64,000 bases of DNA from Dysidea avara. Taxonomy: Eukaryota; Porifera; Demospongiae; Dictyoceratida; Dysideidae. Where the stretch lies: assembly GCF_963678975.1 (NCBI RefSeq), contig NC_089281.1:1116001-1180000 (forward strand), in the 5' to 3' direction. The notes below the pieces were generated by a model that worked only from the letters and a program-made list of their open reading frames with translations, was not told where the DNA came from and searched no databases. The position numbers and the translations under genes were made by a program. The first letter of the stretch is position 1, and every line of letters begins with the position of its first letter. Below, in pieces: positions 11,341 to 23,030 of this stretch.

Positions 11341-11745
11341 TAAAATAAACTTTGTTGCTCTTCTCTGGACCTGCTCAATAAGTGTGATGTCCTTGATATG
11401 GTTAGGTTTCCAAATCACTGAACAGTATATAACTTGTCAGCTATTTTGTAATTAGTGATGATTTTTGCATTAATATAGGTGGACACTCTTTTTTGGATTA
11501 AAGAACATATTATATCTCGTATTCCACAAAGTTGCTGAGTCTAAATCATTTTGAAACAGTGAAATATCTCCAGAACTACAAACAGTATTATAAAATTAAT
11601 CTTGGTGTTGTCAATGAATAGTAAAGTTTTACTAATGGTAACACAAGATGGTAAATCATTCATGTAAATAATGAAGAGTAGGGGTCCCAATTCCCAAAAT
11701 ACTCCCTTGGGGAACCCCAGATAGAACCGGCAAGAGGGTAGATAA
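11341..11745 (-). pseudogene. degenerate LINE reverse transcriptase fragment
   Basis: On the minus strand, LSGVPQGSILG is followed after a few bases by LLFIIYMNDLP-like sequence. Then comes FIDNTK in place of the FADDTK catalytic box, and later VIWKPNHIKDITLIEQVQRR with ATKFIL. Frameshifts and substitution of a catalytic Asp show it is dead. Confidence 0.7.
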
Positions 11746-12074
11746 TGACTGACTGCATGCCAAAGCTGTAGCTACATTGATTAGTTATACATAGCTGCAA
11801 TCACATGATTTACTCTATATAGCTAGAGATAGTATTTTATTGTATACATGTACTTGTAGCTACTGTTTTATTAAACTGATGCTATAGCTACATAGCCAAA
11901 TCACAACACAGTTTAGCAGTTATAGTTGAATGCCAGTGAATGGCTTGATTTCCTCCATCAACATGTATAATTATAGTATTAGTTGTATAGGTATGGCTAG
12001 CTATGATTATTAAAACTGCATGCGTGCCTATGCTAACACTACGTACGTTGCACATGACTTTATAAAGGGGAAAC
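11746..12074. other. unassigned interior of the TIR element
   Basis: AT-rich, TAGCTA-rich sequence with no recognised coding content. Confidence 0.4.
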
Positions 12075-12212
12075 ATATTACCCGGGGAAACACATATCAC
12101 TGTGACTTGTAGGTCGCTAGCGAGTTAGTGATATGTGTGCGGGGAAACACGGATCCCTAGGGATATGTGTGCGGGAAACACGTTACCCGGGGAAACATAT
12201 ATCACTGTGACA

Positions 12213-12610
12213 CCGGCTTTCTTGGCCGCACGACACACTACCGTGTGTCTTGATCTAATTAAAAACAGCCAAGCTGTAAAAGAAGGTGCGGCCCCTAAAA
12301 AAGTCAATGATTTTAAAACACTGCTGGACAGACACTACAGTAATTGTTTATTTTATTTTGTATAGTAATTAGAATAGCTAAGTACGTAATTCATTTTGTT
12401 TATGGATGTACAGGCATAAGCCTTTATCCTTAAAATACAAATACAATGCAAATACAAAAGGGCACCTGAATTGTCATTATGAAATTTTTACCATTAACCT
12501 ACCATCACAGCCATTTCTTGGCCACCACCTTGGATTTCGCATCTTTTTTCACCATGGCCTTTTTAGGGGCCGCACCTTTTTACAGCTTGGTTGTTTTTGA
12601 TTAGATATCA
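12213..12610. repeat. family A right part and foldback-family fragments
   Basis: 12213-12250 resumes repeat family A with the CGCACGACACACTACCGTG end. 12250-12306 and 12463-12606 are relatives of the two arms of the foldback at 9038-9345 (shared: ACAGCCAAGCTGTAAAA and CACAGCCATTTCTTGGCC). The centre differs, so this is an older, partly replaced member of the family. Confidence 0.6.
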
Positions 12611-12628
12611 CTTCTTTTTGTACCGTAG

Positions 12629-13392
12629 CTATACGTAAAAAGTTTAGAGATGGAAAATTTTCGTAGATGAGCGACTATCAGTGGCGTAACTAGACTTGTA
12701 CCAAAACCAGGGCCCAGTGCAATAAGTTGAAGTCGTATTCACAAGTAAATAAAGCTACTGAAGTAGTCGAATAGATGAATTTTATAATAAGGAATTTTAA
12801 ACTGTTGCCCCTAGCAACCTGAATTTACATTATTTTGTAGGTGTGAATGTCAAAAGTAACATCTCAAATTTTTAAAAGGGTAGCATATATATTATAGGTC
12901 ATGAGATATGACATTTTAAAGTTTGCAGTTTTCCCATACATTAATTATCTATGGGAGGGGGTAACAGTTGCCCCTTCTGGGAAATCACATGGATAATGTA
13001 TGAGAAAACCCTATACGTAAAAAGTTTAGAGATGGAAAATTTTCATAGATGAGCGACTATCAGTGGCATAACTAGACTTGTACCGAAACCAGGGCCCAGT
13101 GCAATAAGTTGAAGTCGTATTCACAAGTAAATAAAGCTATTGAAGTAGTCAAATAGATGAATTTCATAATAAGGAATTTTAAACCGTTGCCCCTAGCAAC
13201 CTGAATTTGCATTATTTTGTAGGTGTGAATGTCAAAAGTAACATCTCAAATTTTTAAAAGGGTAGCATATATAGGTCATGAGATATGACATTTTAAAGTT
13301 TGCAGTTTTCCCATACATTATCTATGGGAGGGGGTAACAGTTGCCCCTTCTGGGAAATCACATGGATAATGTATGAGAAAACTGCAAATTTC
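12629..13392. repeat. 382-bp direct tandem duplication
   Basis: The block starting CTATACGTAAAAAGTTTAGA at 12629 recurs at 13011 with a few substitutions and a short deletion. Each copy contains CAGTGGCGTAACTAGACTTG, a hAT-like terminus. The duplication is therefore internal to a transposon-derived repeat. Confidence 0.8.
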
Positions 13393-13655
13393 AAATGTCA
13401 TATCTCACGATCTATATACTCCATCATTTTAAAATTTGGAGAGGTTAATTGTGAGATTCACAGCTACAAATAATGAGAAATGACATTAATTGAATTTGTT
13501 GTTTTCCCACACATTATTTATATGATTGCCCGGAAGGGGCAACTGTTGCCCCCTCTCATAGACAATGTATGGAAAAATGACAAACTTTAAAATGTTATAT
13601 CTCATGACCTATATATGCTATCCTTTTAAAATTTGGAGATGTTACTATCAAGACT
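13393..13655. repeat. inverted continuation of the 382-bp repeat
   Basis: 13530-13655 is the approximate reverse complement of 13240-13345 (shared: CAGTTGCCCCTTCTGGG and its complement). The 12.6-13.7 kb block therefore has a foldback-like layout; noncoding. Confidence 0.6.
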
Positions 13656-14217
13656 CACGGTAGTTCAAGACTCACGGTAGTGAGTCGCGAGGCCAAGAAG
13701 CACAACAAAGTGCACGCCCACAATAATAAACACGCGACCACTACTGTGAGTCATTTACATGAGAGATCGATTATGCAATCTTTTAAAATCCGCATGGCGA
13801 AATCTCAGCCTTACTAAAAGATTCCGCCTCGAAACCAGGGGCATGTAACCTTTGTATAATGAGTAACTACCACACGAAAAGTCAGGTGAATTGTTGGAGT
13901 AGTTTGTTCCATCACCCACCCATTTACAATGCATTAATTAAATTATTTATTCAAATGTGCATCGTTCTTTTTTTCATTTTCTTCGTCATCGCATCCCATT
14001 GAAGCGATTTTCTTTCAACCATGAAGTCGTATTATAAAAAGGCTGCGGCTATCAGGGGCTTTTTACACAATGTATCTGTACATTTAATTTCGCTAAAAGT
14101 TGTTTGTTAGTTTATGAGATCGCTTTTGTACTCTTTGAAGATTCAAACTTGCCGCCATGACGTCGAGGTGTGAGGCACCCGCCTTAATTCCCAAACAGTG
14201 TGGAAGTGGGCAAGGTC
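13656..14217. other. repeat end plus unassigned sequence
   Basis: 13656-13760 shows GACTCACGGTAGTGAGTCGC at the left and ACTACTGTGAGTC at the right, an inverted-repeat pair resembling the termini of family A. The remainder has no recognised feature. Confidence 0.45.
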
Positions 14218-14225
14218 ATTACATT

Positions 14226-14546
14226 CAGGGCCGCCCAGAGAAATTAAGGGGCCCTTCACCCAAGTTGTAAGGTGAAGACCAAAAAAAAAAAAAGGTCACA
14301 ACCTGCTGGCAATGACAATAACTACCCATCACCAACCATATCTCCTTATCTATAAGCTTGCTATACTGCTCCTCTGAAGAATACTGTGACTGCTCTATTA
14401 GAGTATTTAGATCTGACTGCTCTATTAGAGTATATCGATCTTTTAAACAGGTATTCAGGGGGCCCTTCATGGGGCCTCCTGGGGCCCCTTTCAGGCTGGG
14501 GCCCGGGGCAAAATGCCCCAGTTTCCCCCCCCTGTGGGCGGCCCTG
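14226..14546 (+). mobile_element. hAT-type MITE, complete
   Basis: 321 bp with TIRs CAGGGCCGCCCA / TGGGCGGCCCTG and an exact 8-bp target duplication ATTACATT (14218-14225 and 14547-14554). An 8-bp duplication with a CAGGG terminus is typical of hAT elements. Internally it has the AAGACC-oligoA-GGTC module and two CTCTATTAGAG motifs. There is no transposase. Confidence 0.85.
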
Positions 14547-14554
14547 ATTACATT

Positions 14555-16823
14555 AGCCATAGCGAGCTGACTGATTTGATGGACACTGTGCTGTCAACTC
14601 CAGGTTTAAGTCCAGTCAATGATTTGTTTTAAATTCGCCACGGTATGCCTCCACTGACTCGTTATAACGTTACTCGTCCCCCATGCAGGGCCGTACCGGC
14701 ATATAGCCATAGTCAGACTAACATGTCAAATATGTATAGTGTGTGTGTAGCATATGTGTGTACATATGTGTGTACACACTATTATTCAAGCTGAGTATGT
14801 GTCTGGGCCAGTTCTTCAAATCCAGGACCCTGCCATTGTCCTAACATGCACTACACACATACACCAACATTCCAATTATACTCACCACATGTTGTAGTTG
14901 GACTTCAACAAGTGTACTTTACAAAAGTCTTTATGGTCAGGAGGTCCTACGTAGGTTCCTTGGGTTGATCAGATTGAGGCAGGTCTGAGTAAAACAGTAT
15001 GACTAACACCTATACAACATGAGCATTACATCATTTTATATACATTAAAGTGGGCATCCCACATACCCATTCCCAAGATGTATTATTCAGCATACTGAAG
15101 CTGGTAGCAGTTGATGACCAATTTTGTAATATATTACTTGACTTGTTTTGTGGTTCTCACCTATGCTACATTTTTGACATAACAATTTTTGTTGCTAGGA
15201 GACGTATAAACTAGGAGGGACTAATGGTTATAGCATAATGGTAAAAAAGTTACAACAGCAAAGGAAATTTTATAACCAGCAGTGATCTAGTTGATAGATA
15301 AAGGTAAAAGACAATCTGTAGTTTCTCCAGTCCTTCTTTAAGAATAAGCACATTAGCTGCTATAAGCACAACAAACGCAAGACAGCCTAACTTTTAACAC
15401 AAGGTTTATGATGCAAACTCATTATGCACCTACCAATGTGTTGCCCCACCACCCCCTTTGGATGTAAGTGGGGCTTTACAAGGGGAATTGACATGAAACT
15501 GCTGCCCCACTATGGGGAACAATCATTCATTAAGCACCCAAGTATTTTTTCTACGCTATGTCAAATCCCAAGTAAATCCCCACGTTGTAACTGGAGCCAA
15601 TGGGTGGGGATTTGACACAATAGGTTTGCCCTACCATGGGGCATTTAACATTCAGTTGTGCCCACTATAGCGCCATATATGCTCGAAGGGAGGGGTAGTG
15701 GGGCAATACATTGATAGATGCATTATAGGGGTAAATAGATTAAGCCTGTACCTTGCGGGCCTAAGTATGTTCCTCTCCTGTTTTGAAAAATAATCTTTTA
15801 TTGCCTGGCCCTAACTGGAGTTTGCCTAAAGCCTTCAACAACACAAAAAGCTATTTAAAATGGTTAATTTAGCTTCGACCATTGGCAAACTACAACACTC
15901 AACAATTATATCAGAATATACATAACTCTATATATCTGCCCAGTTACTATATAGTAGGGTCCATGGTTGTCTCAGATCTGCACATATTATCATCGACTTA
16001 CTTGCTAATCATTCAAATGCCTGACACATTATTTATAGCCAAAGATTTCGCCATACACTAGATGAAGCCATAAAAGTATATAGCCTTTGATGGAAGCATT
16101 TGTCTGCTCTTGACAACTTCGTTGTCATCACCAACCATCTGATTGGTTGAATGTTGAGAAAAAATCTTCTTTCATTTTTTGCTGTTTTCTCACTAGGGTT
16201 CAGCTCAACTTGTTCGCGGTCTGACCCACACAGCTGCTAGAACAAGCCAGCTGCAAGGATCTGGCCTACAAAAGCATAGATATATAATCCCAGGAAGCTA
16301 TTATGGCATGGGGGATTCCTGTCTAAAATTACGACGGTAGTTATAGTCTATATCCGTTTACAATGACTTATACACAAACTTACTCGGCAATTCGCTAGGA
16401 GAATAGTGTGATGTATTCAGCGCCTTCATGTCCATTCCGAGGCATACATTCAGCAACAACTCGCAGCCGATTCGCCTCCACTTGTTACGCACAGAGACTA
16501 GTTATATCACCAACCCACCGCTTCAGGAAGAACCATTAAGATGGTAGCCTCGACTTTGTCACTATCCCCGGTTCTTATTTTCACGTGAAACATCACGCAA
16601 AATATCATGTGAGTCCTTGAGGGAAATTTGAACGGTTTGAATGAGTTTTCTCTTAGCAAGTCACTTTTAGTAGCGCTTCTAAACACTGAACTTGAAGCTT
16701 TTGCTACTGATTTAGCTAACTAATCTGATACTGAAGCTGTTATTATGCATAGTGTCTCCTATGTAATATAATAGCCAATCTTCAGTAACTGTATGTTCTC
16801 CATTCAACAAAAAGTAGTGATAT
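14555..16823. other. long stretch without a recognisable gene
   Basis: Short frames only. 15660-15720 (GGGAGGGGTAGTGGGGC, then ATTGATAGATGCATTAT) resembles 58455-58498, a dispersed repeat. 16560-16700 looks unique but gave no exon with convincing splice sites. Confidence 0.4.
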
Positions 16824-17739
16824 CCTATGCCAAAAACAGCCCAGCTGTAAAAAAAGGCGAGGCCAAGAATGCACAAGTACATGTTCATGGAGTAACTACA
16901 ACCAAAAGACATGATATCAAAATCTGGCCAAGAAAGCATTTACAGTATAGGCACTTTTATGCATTCGTTTTCTATATGCTTCACATTATCACATCCAGCT
17001 AGCTGTACATGTGTGCTTGCAATATAAACAATACTACTGAGACGATAAAAGATGATTACACTGCATTGTTACCAAAATTAATTTAACTAAAAATTTACAA
17101 TTGGTTTCTACTTGGCCATCTTTTTATTTTAATATGCAGTGCAAAAAGATGGCCAAGTAGAAACCAATTGTAAATTTTTAGTTAAATTAATTTTGGTAAC
17201 AATGCAGTGTAATCATCTTTTATCATCTCAGTAGTATTGTTTATATTGCAAGCACACATGTACAGCTAACTGGATGTGATAATGTGAAGCATATAGAAAA
17301 CGAATGCATAAAAGTGCCTATACTGTAAATGCTTTCTTGGCCAGATTTTGATATCATGTCTTTTGGTTGTAGTTACTCCATGAACATGTACTTGTGCATT
17401 CTTGGCCTCGCCTTTTTTTTACAACTGGGCTGTTTTTGGCATAGCAGGGGCGTATGCAGGAATTTTGAAAAGGGGTTTCCACTACAGCTAAGTGACTGTT
17501 ATATTAGAGTATCTCGATCCTTCACCAAAATCATAATGCAGAACAATGCTATAGGTGTTGCTATCATGTTAGAAACTATTATTTAAGTAAGATAAAGGCT
17601 TAAAATGTGTCCTGTTCCATGATACATTTCAGATTCTGGAAACCTGAAGTTTCTATTTCTTAATGTTTCAGGTAGCGTGTAAAATCCAAAGGGGTTTCCT
17701 AAAACCCCTGGAAACCCCCCTCGGTACGCCCCTGCATAG
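16824..17739. mobile_element. large foldback element, interrupted by a MITE
   Basis: Arms of about 300 bp: 16824 to about 17128 and about 17148 to 17444 are near-exact reverse complements around a centre at about 17130-17147. The outer tips are CCTATGCCAAAAACAGCCC and its complement. The right tip is cut by the 290-bp MITE at 17445-17734, after which the last bases (CATAGG) resume. Short peptides readable across the arms are not credible genes. Confidence 0.85.
17445..17734 (+). mobile_element. hAT-like MITE with 5-bp target duplication
   Basis: TIRs CAGGGGCGTATGCAGG / GGTACGCCCCTG and an exact duplication CATAG (17440-17444 and 17735-17739). It carries one TATTAGAGTATCTCGATC motif. Because it sits in the right arm of a palindrome, the uninterrupted left arm confirms the insertion point. 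Confidence 0.8.
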
Positions 17740-18734
17740 GTAGACATTTACCCCTACAAACATTGTAAAATTCAGGTTGCTAGGGACAACTTTAGTTATT
17801 ATGAAATTCATCCATTATCGAAACGATAATTATTTATAGAGGCGCTTATACTGATAACCTGGCAGCTTGAAGTGATTTCAGAATAATGAAAGGTAATATA
17901 GCTGTTTTGCAGCCAGAAATGTGTCAATGTCTCGATCGTTATTCGATGAAATACGGTATTTGTATACCCCAAAGCTGGCCTATGGCCAGCTTTGGATAGG
18001 CCAGCTTCGGGGCTTTTTAACCTATCCCTTTTCTTTACCACAGCAAGAATAAAAAGACAAAACAGATTTCAGGGGTGGATTCAGGAGTTGGCAAGGGGAG
18101 GGGCACAAACAGGCCAAGTTGTAGATGGTTGGGGAGAGCCAGATTCTCTTGTTATAGTATGTTCACGTTGAGCTGAATCCTGAAAAACAGCTAAAATTAA
18201 AAGTGGATTTTTTCTCAACAGAGTTAACATTTCAGCCAACCAGATGATTATTGGTAACAGCAAAGGTGTCAACAACAGACACGTACGGTTTGGCTCCATT
18301 ATAAGTTCGGAAAAGGGCTGTAATGGACATCATACCTATATGGCTTCCCCATAGGAAATGTATTGTAAAAATTATGATTTGCCGTAAATATTAGCTATGT
18401 CAAACAGTTGGACAAAAAGATTTTGAAATATTTTTAGCGGGTCAAGCAGTACTACAAATGAGCCAAATTTCAAGATCGTGTGTAATTGCATCATCCATGA
18501 GTTATTAAATGTTTTTGGGGATTCAACTCAACAACTGAACACTATAGTTGCTGCATTTTTGAAGCAGCAAATAATCACCTCTTAGTAGTGTCTCACTGCT
18601 GATTTTGCCATTTTAATCTTTTCAGGTGGCTGTGAAGTCTTAAAAGCTGTTTAAAGGCTCTGAATGTCTTAAACAATAGCAACACAATAATTATTTTTAG
18701 TGGCGCTTAGTACCACGAAGGTGCTGGGTGACAA
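17740..18734. other. dispersed repeat scraps, no gene
   Basis: 17945-18020 carries the AAGCTGGCCTATGGCCAGC palindromic repeat end also seen near 8990. 18068-18110 has a CAGGGGTGGATTCAGGA transposon-terminus-like string. The rest is unassigned. Confidence 0.45.
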
Positions 18735-19362
18735 TTTAGTTCAAAGTTTTTATTTATTTATTTTATTTATTAATGCTTTATAGTACACACATGCAAGCAT
18801 AAGCTTAGGTACACACACAGATATAAGAATTGACAATACACATGGTGTACTAAAGGTCTGTAGGCTTGTGCCTACAGCCAAAAGTAGTAATTATAAAATA
18901 ATAATAAAAGATCACATGATAAATTGTCTAATACAGTGTGTAGTTAATAGAGAAATAATGATCAGTAACACACCGACTACAGGGACAGTGGTAGTGCAGT
19001 GTAAGGGGATTGAGGGGGTCAAAGTTATGAATGAAATGATTCCAGAAGTGGGACTTGACTCTGTTCCTGATAGTGTCAATAGACAGATTAATGTCAATTA
19101 ATGGAAGCGCATTCCATAAGTGACAGATCCTTACAAAGTAAAAGTGTCGTTGCTTGTTAGTGGTGGAGGAATTGTGATGTAATTTGAAGCCTCCTGATCT
19201 GGCCGGCACTGGTAGAGAAGGAAATGAAATGGTGAATATTGAAACTACTGGTTAGATTTTTGATAGATTTGATGAAAAACATGATGTCTGAAAGTTCAAA
19301 GGTGTACATTAATGGGAGAAGCTCTAGTTTGAGAAGTCTAGTTTTATAGTCGGAAATGTAAT
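18735..19362 (-). pseudogene. 5'-truncated LINE, RT C-terminus and 3' UTR
   Basis: On the minus strand DYISDYKTRLLKLELLPLMY, then DIMFFIKSIKNLTSSFNI, then HFYFVRICHLWNALPLIDIN. This parallels the same positions in the LINE at 59270-62186 (DYVSDYKTRLLRVGILPLMY, and later FYFNRIPRIWNQLPCIDIN). Frame changes between these blocks show it is decayed. The 3' side ends in a TTTA-rich stretch near 18735-18770 (+ strand), the tail. Confidence 0.8.
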
Positions 19363-19377
19363 CGTTCAAAATATACC

Positions 19378-19465
19378 GTATGACAACAAATTTTGGCGGT
19401 AAACTAAATTTGGCGAATTGGCGATTCGTTACCAAATCGCCAAAATTAAATTTCGCCAATATTAT
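19378..19465. repeat. short inverted repeat
   Basis: Nested TTTGGCG / CGCCAAA words (AATTTGGCGAATTGGCGATT against AATCGCCAAAATTAAATTTC) can form a hairpin; probably a small MITE remnant abutting the LINE end. Confidence 0.4.
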
Positions 19466-19627
19466 ATTTATGCTATAACAAGCCAAGTTACCTCTCCGTG
19501 GTCAGTCGGTCCCTCGATCAGCGCCTTTTCTAAACTACAGCTCTGCACTGCTCAGCTGCACGTGCTGGACTCCAGCTTCTAATACTTTCGAATATTAAAT
19601 AGCACGTGTTTGTTGGGTGGTGGCAAG

Positions 19628-19728
19628 TAGTCTCGTGCCAAGCCGGGCTCGCGCTAATGCGCAAACACCACGATCACGATAAGAATGGTGTTTGCGCATT
19701 AGCGCGAGCCCGGCTGGGCACGAGACTA
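19628..19728. mobile_element. 101-bp MULE-type mini element with 9-bp target duplication
   Basis: Almost a pure hairpin: TAGTCTCGTGCCAAGCCGGG at the left and its near complement at the right around a short loop. The exact 9-bp duplication GGTGGCAAG is at 19619-19627 and 19729-19737. It lies about 130 bp upstream of the transposase reading frame. A wider direct repeat, AGCACGTGTTTGTTGG, also brackets the region (19601 and 19786). Confidence 0.75.
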
Positions 19729-19858
19729 GGTGGCAAGGTGGCAAGGGGTGCAGGTATGGCACCCCGGGAAAAAAATATATATATAGCACGTGTTTGTTGG
19801 TTGGTCGCAATGGCGATGTTAAAATACGTCAAAATAGAGCATCGCAAGAGCTGCAACT

Positions 19859-21269
19859 GATTCATCGATTTTGTCCCAGAAAGACATTGAAGCTGCTCAG
19901 AAGTCTATTGCTAACGCTGTTAGCGCCGCAGCAGAGAAGCCCCAGAGTCGTGGAAAGTACAATTCATACTCAAAAGAACAGCGCGCTATGATTGGAAAGT
20001 ATGCTGCAGAGAATGGTCCCACCTGTGCAGCGAAACACTATTCTGCAGTTTGGGGAATTCCTATAAACGAATCCACAGCAAGAAGGCTGAAGGAAAAGTA
20101 TGAACTCAAACAAGCGGTTTCAGAACAGTGTAGAAAGCGAGCTGAAAATCGAGATGCTTCTGATGATGAGGAGCACAAAGAAGAACCTATCATTATTTCT
20201 GAACTGGAAACCAAGCCTCGAGGTAGGCCAGTACACCTGGGAGAACAGCTGGATTCGTTGGTGAAGGAGTTCATAAGTTACCTGAGAGCAGCTGGTGGAG
20301 TAGTCAATACAACTGTCGTTAGGGGGACAGCTGAAGGAATTATTTCTTATCGTGATGTTTCCAAGCTTTCTTCACATGGTGGTCACATCAACATTGCAAA
20401 GAGCTGGGCACAGTCATTGTTGCGACGAATGGGATTTGTAAAAAGAAAGTGTTCAACATCAGGAAAAATCTCAATGGCACATTTTGATGAATGCAAAGAG
20501 ATCTTCTTAGCTGATGTAGCAGCAGAGGTACTATTTAATAGTATACCACAAAGTCTGATAATCAACTGGGATCAGACTGGCTTGTCCATTGTTCCAACTG
20601 GAGATTATACAATGGAAAAAGAAGGTGCACAAACTGTACCTATTGCCCATAGTGATGACAAAAGGCAGTTAACAGCAGTTTTAGCTGTGACTGCAGCTGG
20701 TGATTACTTACCTCCACAGTTGCTCTACCAAGGGAAGACACCAAAGTGTCACCCCCAAGTCACTTTTCTAGGTGGTTGGGATGTGTGGCACTCCGAGAAT
20801 CATTGGTCCAATGAAATTACCATGAAGCGCTACATTGAGAAAATTATTGTGCCCTTTGTTACGGAGAATCGAAAAAAGCTGAAATTGGGTTCAACATCTC
20901 CTGCAGCAGCTATTTGATAATTTCCATGGACAAACAACTGATGTGATTTTGTCACTTTTAAGAAGCCACAATATTGTCCCGATTCAGTTGCCAGCTAATT
21001 GCACAGATAAACTGCAGCCATTGGACATTTCCATAAATAAACCAATGAAAGATCATCTTAAGACCAGTTTCCAACAATGGTATGCTCAAGAAGTGAAGAA
21101 ACTGTTAGAAACTGTTCCACTTGGCCAAGTCAAAGTTGATGTGGGTTTACAAGTCATCAAAAGCCCCAGTGCTAATTGGATAATCTCTGGTTGGCAGACA
21201 TTAGAAAAAAGACCTGAAGTGGCAATTAATGGATTTAGAATAGCATGCAGGGATCCTAGATGCCATTAA
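19859..21269 (+). pseudogene. pogo-like (DDE_1) transposase, frameshifted
   Basis: The first frame (about 19859-20914) holds an N-terminal helix-turn-helix-like region (YSKEQRAMIGKYAAENGPTC), then RGRPVHLGEQLDSLV and a CENP-B/Tc5-like DNA-binding part. Next is the first catalytic block NWDQTGLSIVP, followed by QLTAVLAVTAAGDYLPPQ. The frame ends at AAI-stop. One base further along, the reading frame LFDNFHGQTTDVILSLL continues with the second catalytic Asp and the third block CTDKLQPLDISINKP, ending at 21267-21269. One indel near 20900-20912 therefore breaks an otherwise complete DDE_1 protein of about 460 residues. No in-frame ATG is evident at the start; the upstream ATG at 19810 is in another frame. 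Confidence 0.8.
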
Positions 21270-21357
21270 CTTGTAGTCGTGTTTTGTTTTACTTTTGCTG
21301 TAATAGCCAAGTTTTTATAATTGTACAGCATAATTATTATAATCAAAAAAATTAATA

Positions 21358-22170
21358 TTAATACACAATAATAGCTAACTGTCCAATTGACACGCAGTTA
21401 ATACATGGAAATGCGGTGATGTTTATATCTTCAATACATTTCACCAAATGCACCCTCATTTTCGGTTGGTCATAATTCGCTGGTAGGCTTCTTTCAGCCA
21501 AACAAATGCAATTTGCAATGGCATATAGGCCACAATCCTTATCACCCACCTGCTTTCGATCATTGTTCACAACCACTTCTGCTTTAGGTCCAAATAGCTG
21601 CTTTAAAATACCAGTAGTGTTCCCATCAACAGAATCAAACAGGGAATCATATACGGTGACCTTCGGATAGCTAAGTATTGTGGAAGCAATGATCCAGTGA
21701 TTTGTTCTGCAGTGAACAATTTGTAGAAAGTTCTTTACACAACTCATGGGAACCCTTGTAGATTTATGGAGAGTCAGTGTTGATTTCAAGCCATACACAT
21801 CCTTGAACTTATTGCCGATCAACTTTTGGACAAAGTTCATGTGTTTATCCGTCAATTGTTCACCTAAAAATATTCATTTATAAAAATTATCCTGGGTCTA
21901 AACTACGTACCTTTTAAAATGATGCTTTTATCCACTGTTGTTAAGTTGCACCCACCATAACAAACCCATGAATCTTCTTTAGCAAGGTCACGGGAAGATT
22001 GACTGCATTGATCCAAATCAATGACTTTGCTTGTCTTTATCTGTTTGCATTTCTTAACTGGAGGCTCCTCTGGCTTTGCTTCAATTTCTCGCTTGGACAC
22101 TGGTACTGCACTTTGTGCATGATGTTTCAATTCAAAGTCAATTGGTGGAGCTGATCTTACAAGCTTCTTT
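21358..22170 (-). CDS. Ulp1/C48-like cysteine peptidase, two visible exons
   Basis: The upstream exon (about 22170-21911) is lysine-rich (PVKKCKQIKTSKVIDLD). It splices at a 47-bp GT-AG intron (21864-21910) into a 3' exon ending at 21358. Across the junction the frame reads ILKGEQLTDKHMNFVQKLIG, so the splice is in phase. The 3' exon carries the C48 pattern: NHWII (His), VTVYDS (Asp), then QVGDKDCGLYAIAN (Gln and catalytic Cys). Such adenain-like proteases process SUMO-type conjugates or, in large DNA transposons, occur as accessory genes. It faces the pogo-like transposase tail-to-tail with an 88-bp gap. The 5' part of the gene is separated by a LINE insertion at 22171-23848; a possible further exon starts near 23886 after a TTATTACAG acceptor. 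Confidence 0.75.
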
Positions 22171-22323
22171 ACTATTGATTTTTTTATTTTTTTATTTTAT
22201 TTTAACTGCTTTTTAATGCAGGCAAGGCCTGCATTAATGGTCTGTGGGCAACTGGTGTCCACAGCCAGAAAAAGTATTCGTACAACTTACAATTACAATT
22301 GAATGTATAAAATTACAATCAAA

Positions 22324-23030
22324 TTAAGTTAGCTGATAGCAGATCTGCATCGTCACACTTGAATTCAAGCTTGCAGGGTATCTGCAAACCACCCTGTGGT
22401 AAATCTGCAGAATACTAGCGACGGCAATCGGCAATAATACAAGTGAGAGTACCTCCTCTCTATACAAAAAGGGAGCACGCTGCAGAAATCTTACGGGGCA
22501 GGGGCGGATCCAGAGTCTGGAAAGAAGGGGGGGCACCTTGCTGAAAAAAGTTGAAGAGCAAAAAAAAAAAAAAAAAAGGTCACAACAATAGCTAGTTATC
22601 CTTTACCAAATATTAATGTTATATCACGTCTGTTATGTAAAATAAAATCCTATTTATAGCTTCATAAGTAAGCTGCACTGCCTCATGAACATTGTGACTG
22701 CTTTATTAGAGTAATTGACTGCTCTATTAGAGTATCTCGATCTTGTATGCAATTTCTTGAAGGGAGGGGGGGGGGGGGGGGGGGAGAATTTGCCCCAAAT
22801 GCCCCATCCTGGATCCGCCATTGCGGGGCACATGACCAATCACGTTTGCATCTATTCTAATAGCTACAGCGTATGGATCAAATGAATTCAGTGCTGTCTT
22901 CCGCTTGGCATGAAAGGCGCTCTCCTGTAGCTGGGGTCCAAATGTCTTGATAGACATGAAAGCCCCGTACGCAACTTTCCACCACGTGTAACTCCATTAT
23001 TTTCGTACGAAATGAATTCAGGGTTGCAAG
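22324..23030 (-). pseudogene. HIRAN-like domain fragment inside the LINE
   Basis: On the minus strand one can read FGPQLQESAFHAKRKTALNS, FDPYAVAIRIDANVIGHVPR, then, after the MITE, KISAACSLFV-stop-RGGTL and YSADLPQGGLQIPCKLEF. The NxxDPYAVAV...GHVPRKIS...QGGLEIPC pattern is that of HIRAN-like proteins seen in cnidarian and sponge gene models. Two in-frame TAG codons and the MITE between GHVPR and KIS show it is dead. No LINE function is expected of it, so the LINE is chimeric or was itself invaded. Confidence 0.65.
22499..22823 (-). mobile_element. hAT-like MITE with 5-bp target duplication
   Basis: 325 bp, ends CAGGGGCGGATCC / GGATCCGCCATTG, flanked by CGGGG (22494-22498 and 22824-22828). 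It contains an oligo-A-GGTC module, two (C)TCTATTAGAGTA motifs and a run of about 18 G. It splits the HIRAN-like pseudogene between the codons for GHVPR and KIS, which verifies the exact insertion site. Confidence 0.8.

Larger units (their letters stand above)
9986..12212. mobile_element. 2.2-kb TIR element inserted at CCGG
   Basis: The ends are perfect inverted repeats of at least 30 bp, starting TGTCACAGTGATATATGTTT. Host repeat family A is split so that CCGG stands on both sides (9982-9985 and 12213-12216), consistent with a 4-bp target duplication, although CCGG is palindromic and could be part of the TIR. Subterminal copies of a GTGTTTCCC(C)GCACACATAT motif occur at about 10670-10860 (left) and 12075-12180 (right, inverted). 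Internally it carries a dispersed repeat and two LINE fragments but no transposase, so it is non-autonomous. The superfamily is uncertain. Confidence 0.6.

Noticed and set aside
16712-17586. Matching peptides on opposite strands near 16.7-17.5 kb
   Set aside because: They are the two arms of a foldback element read in opposite directions.
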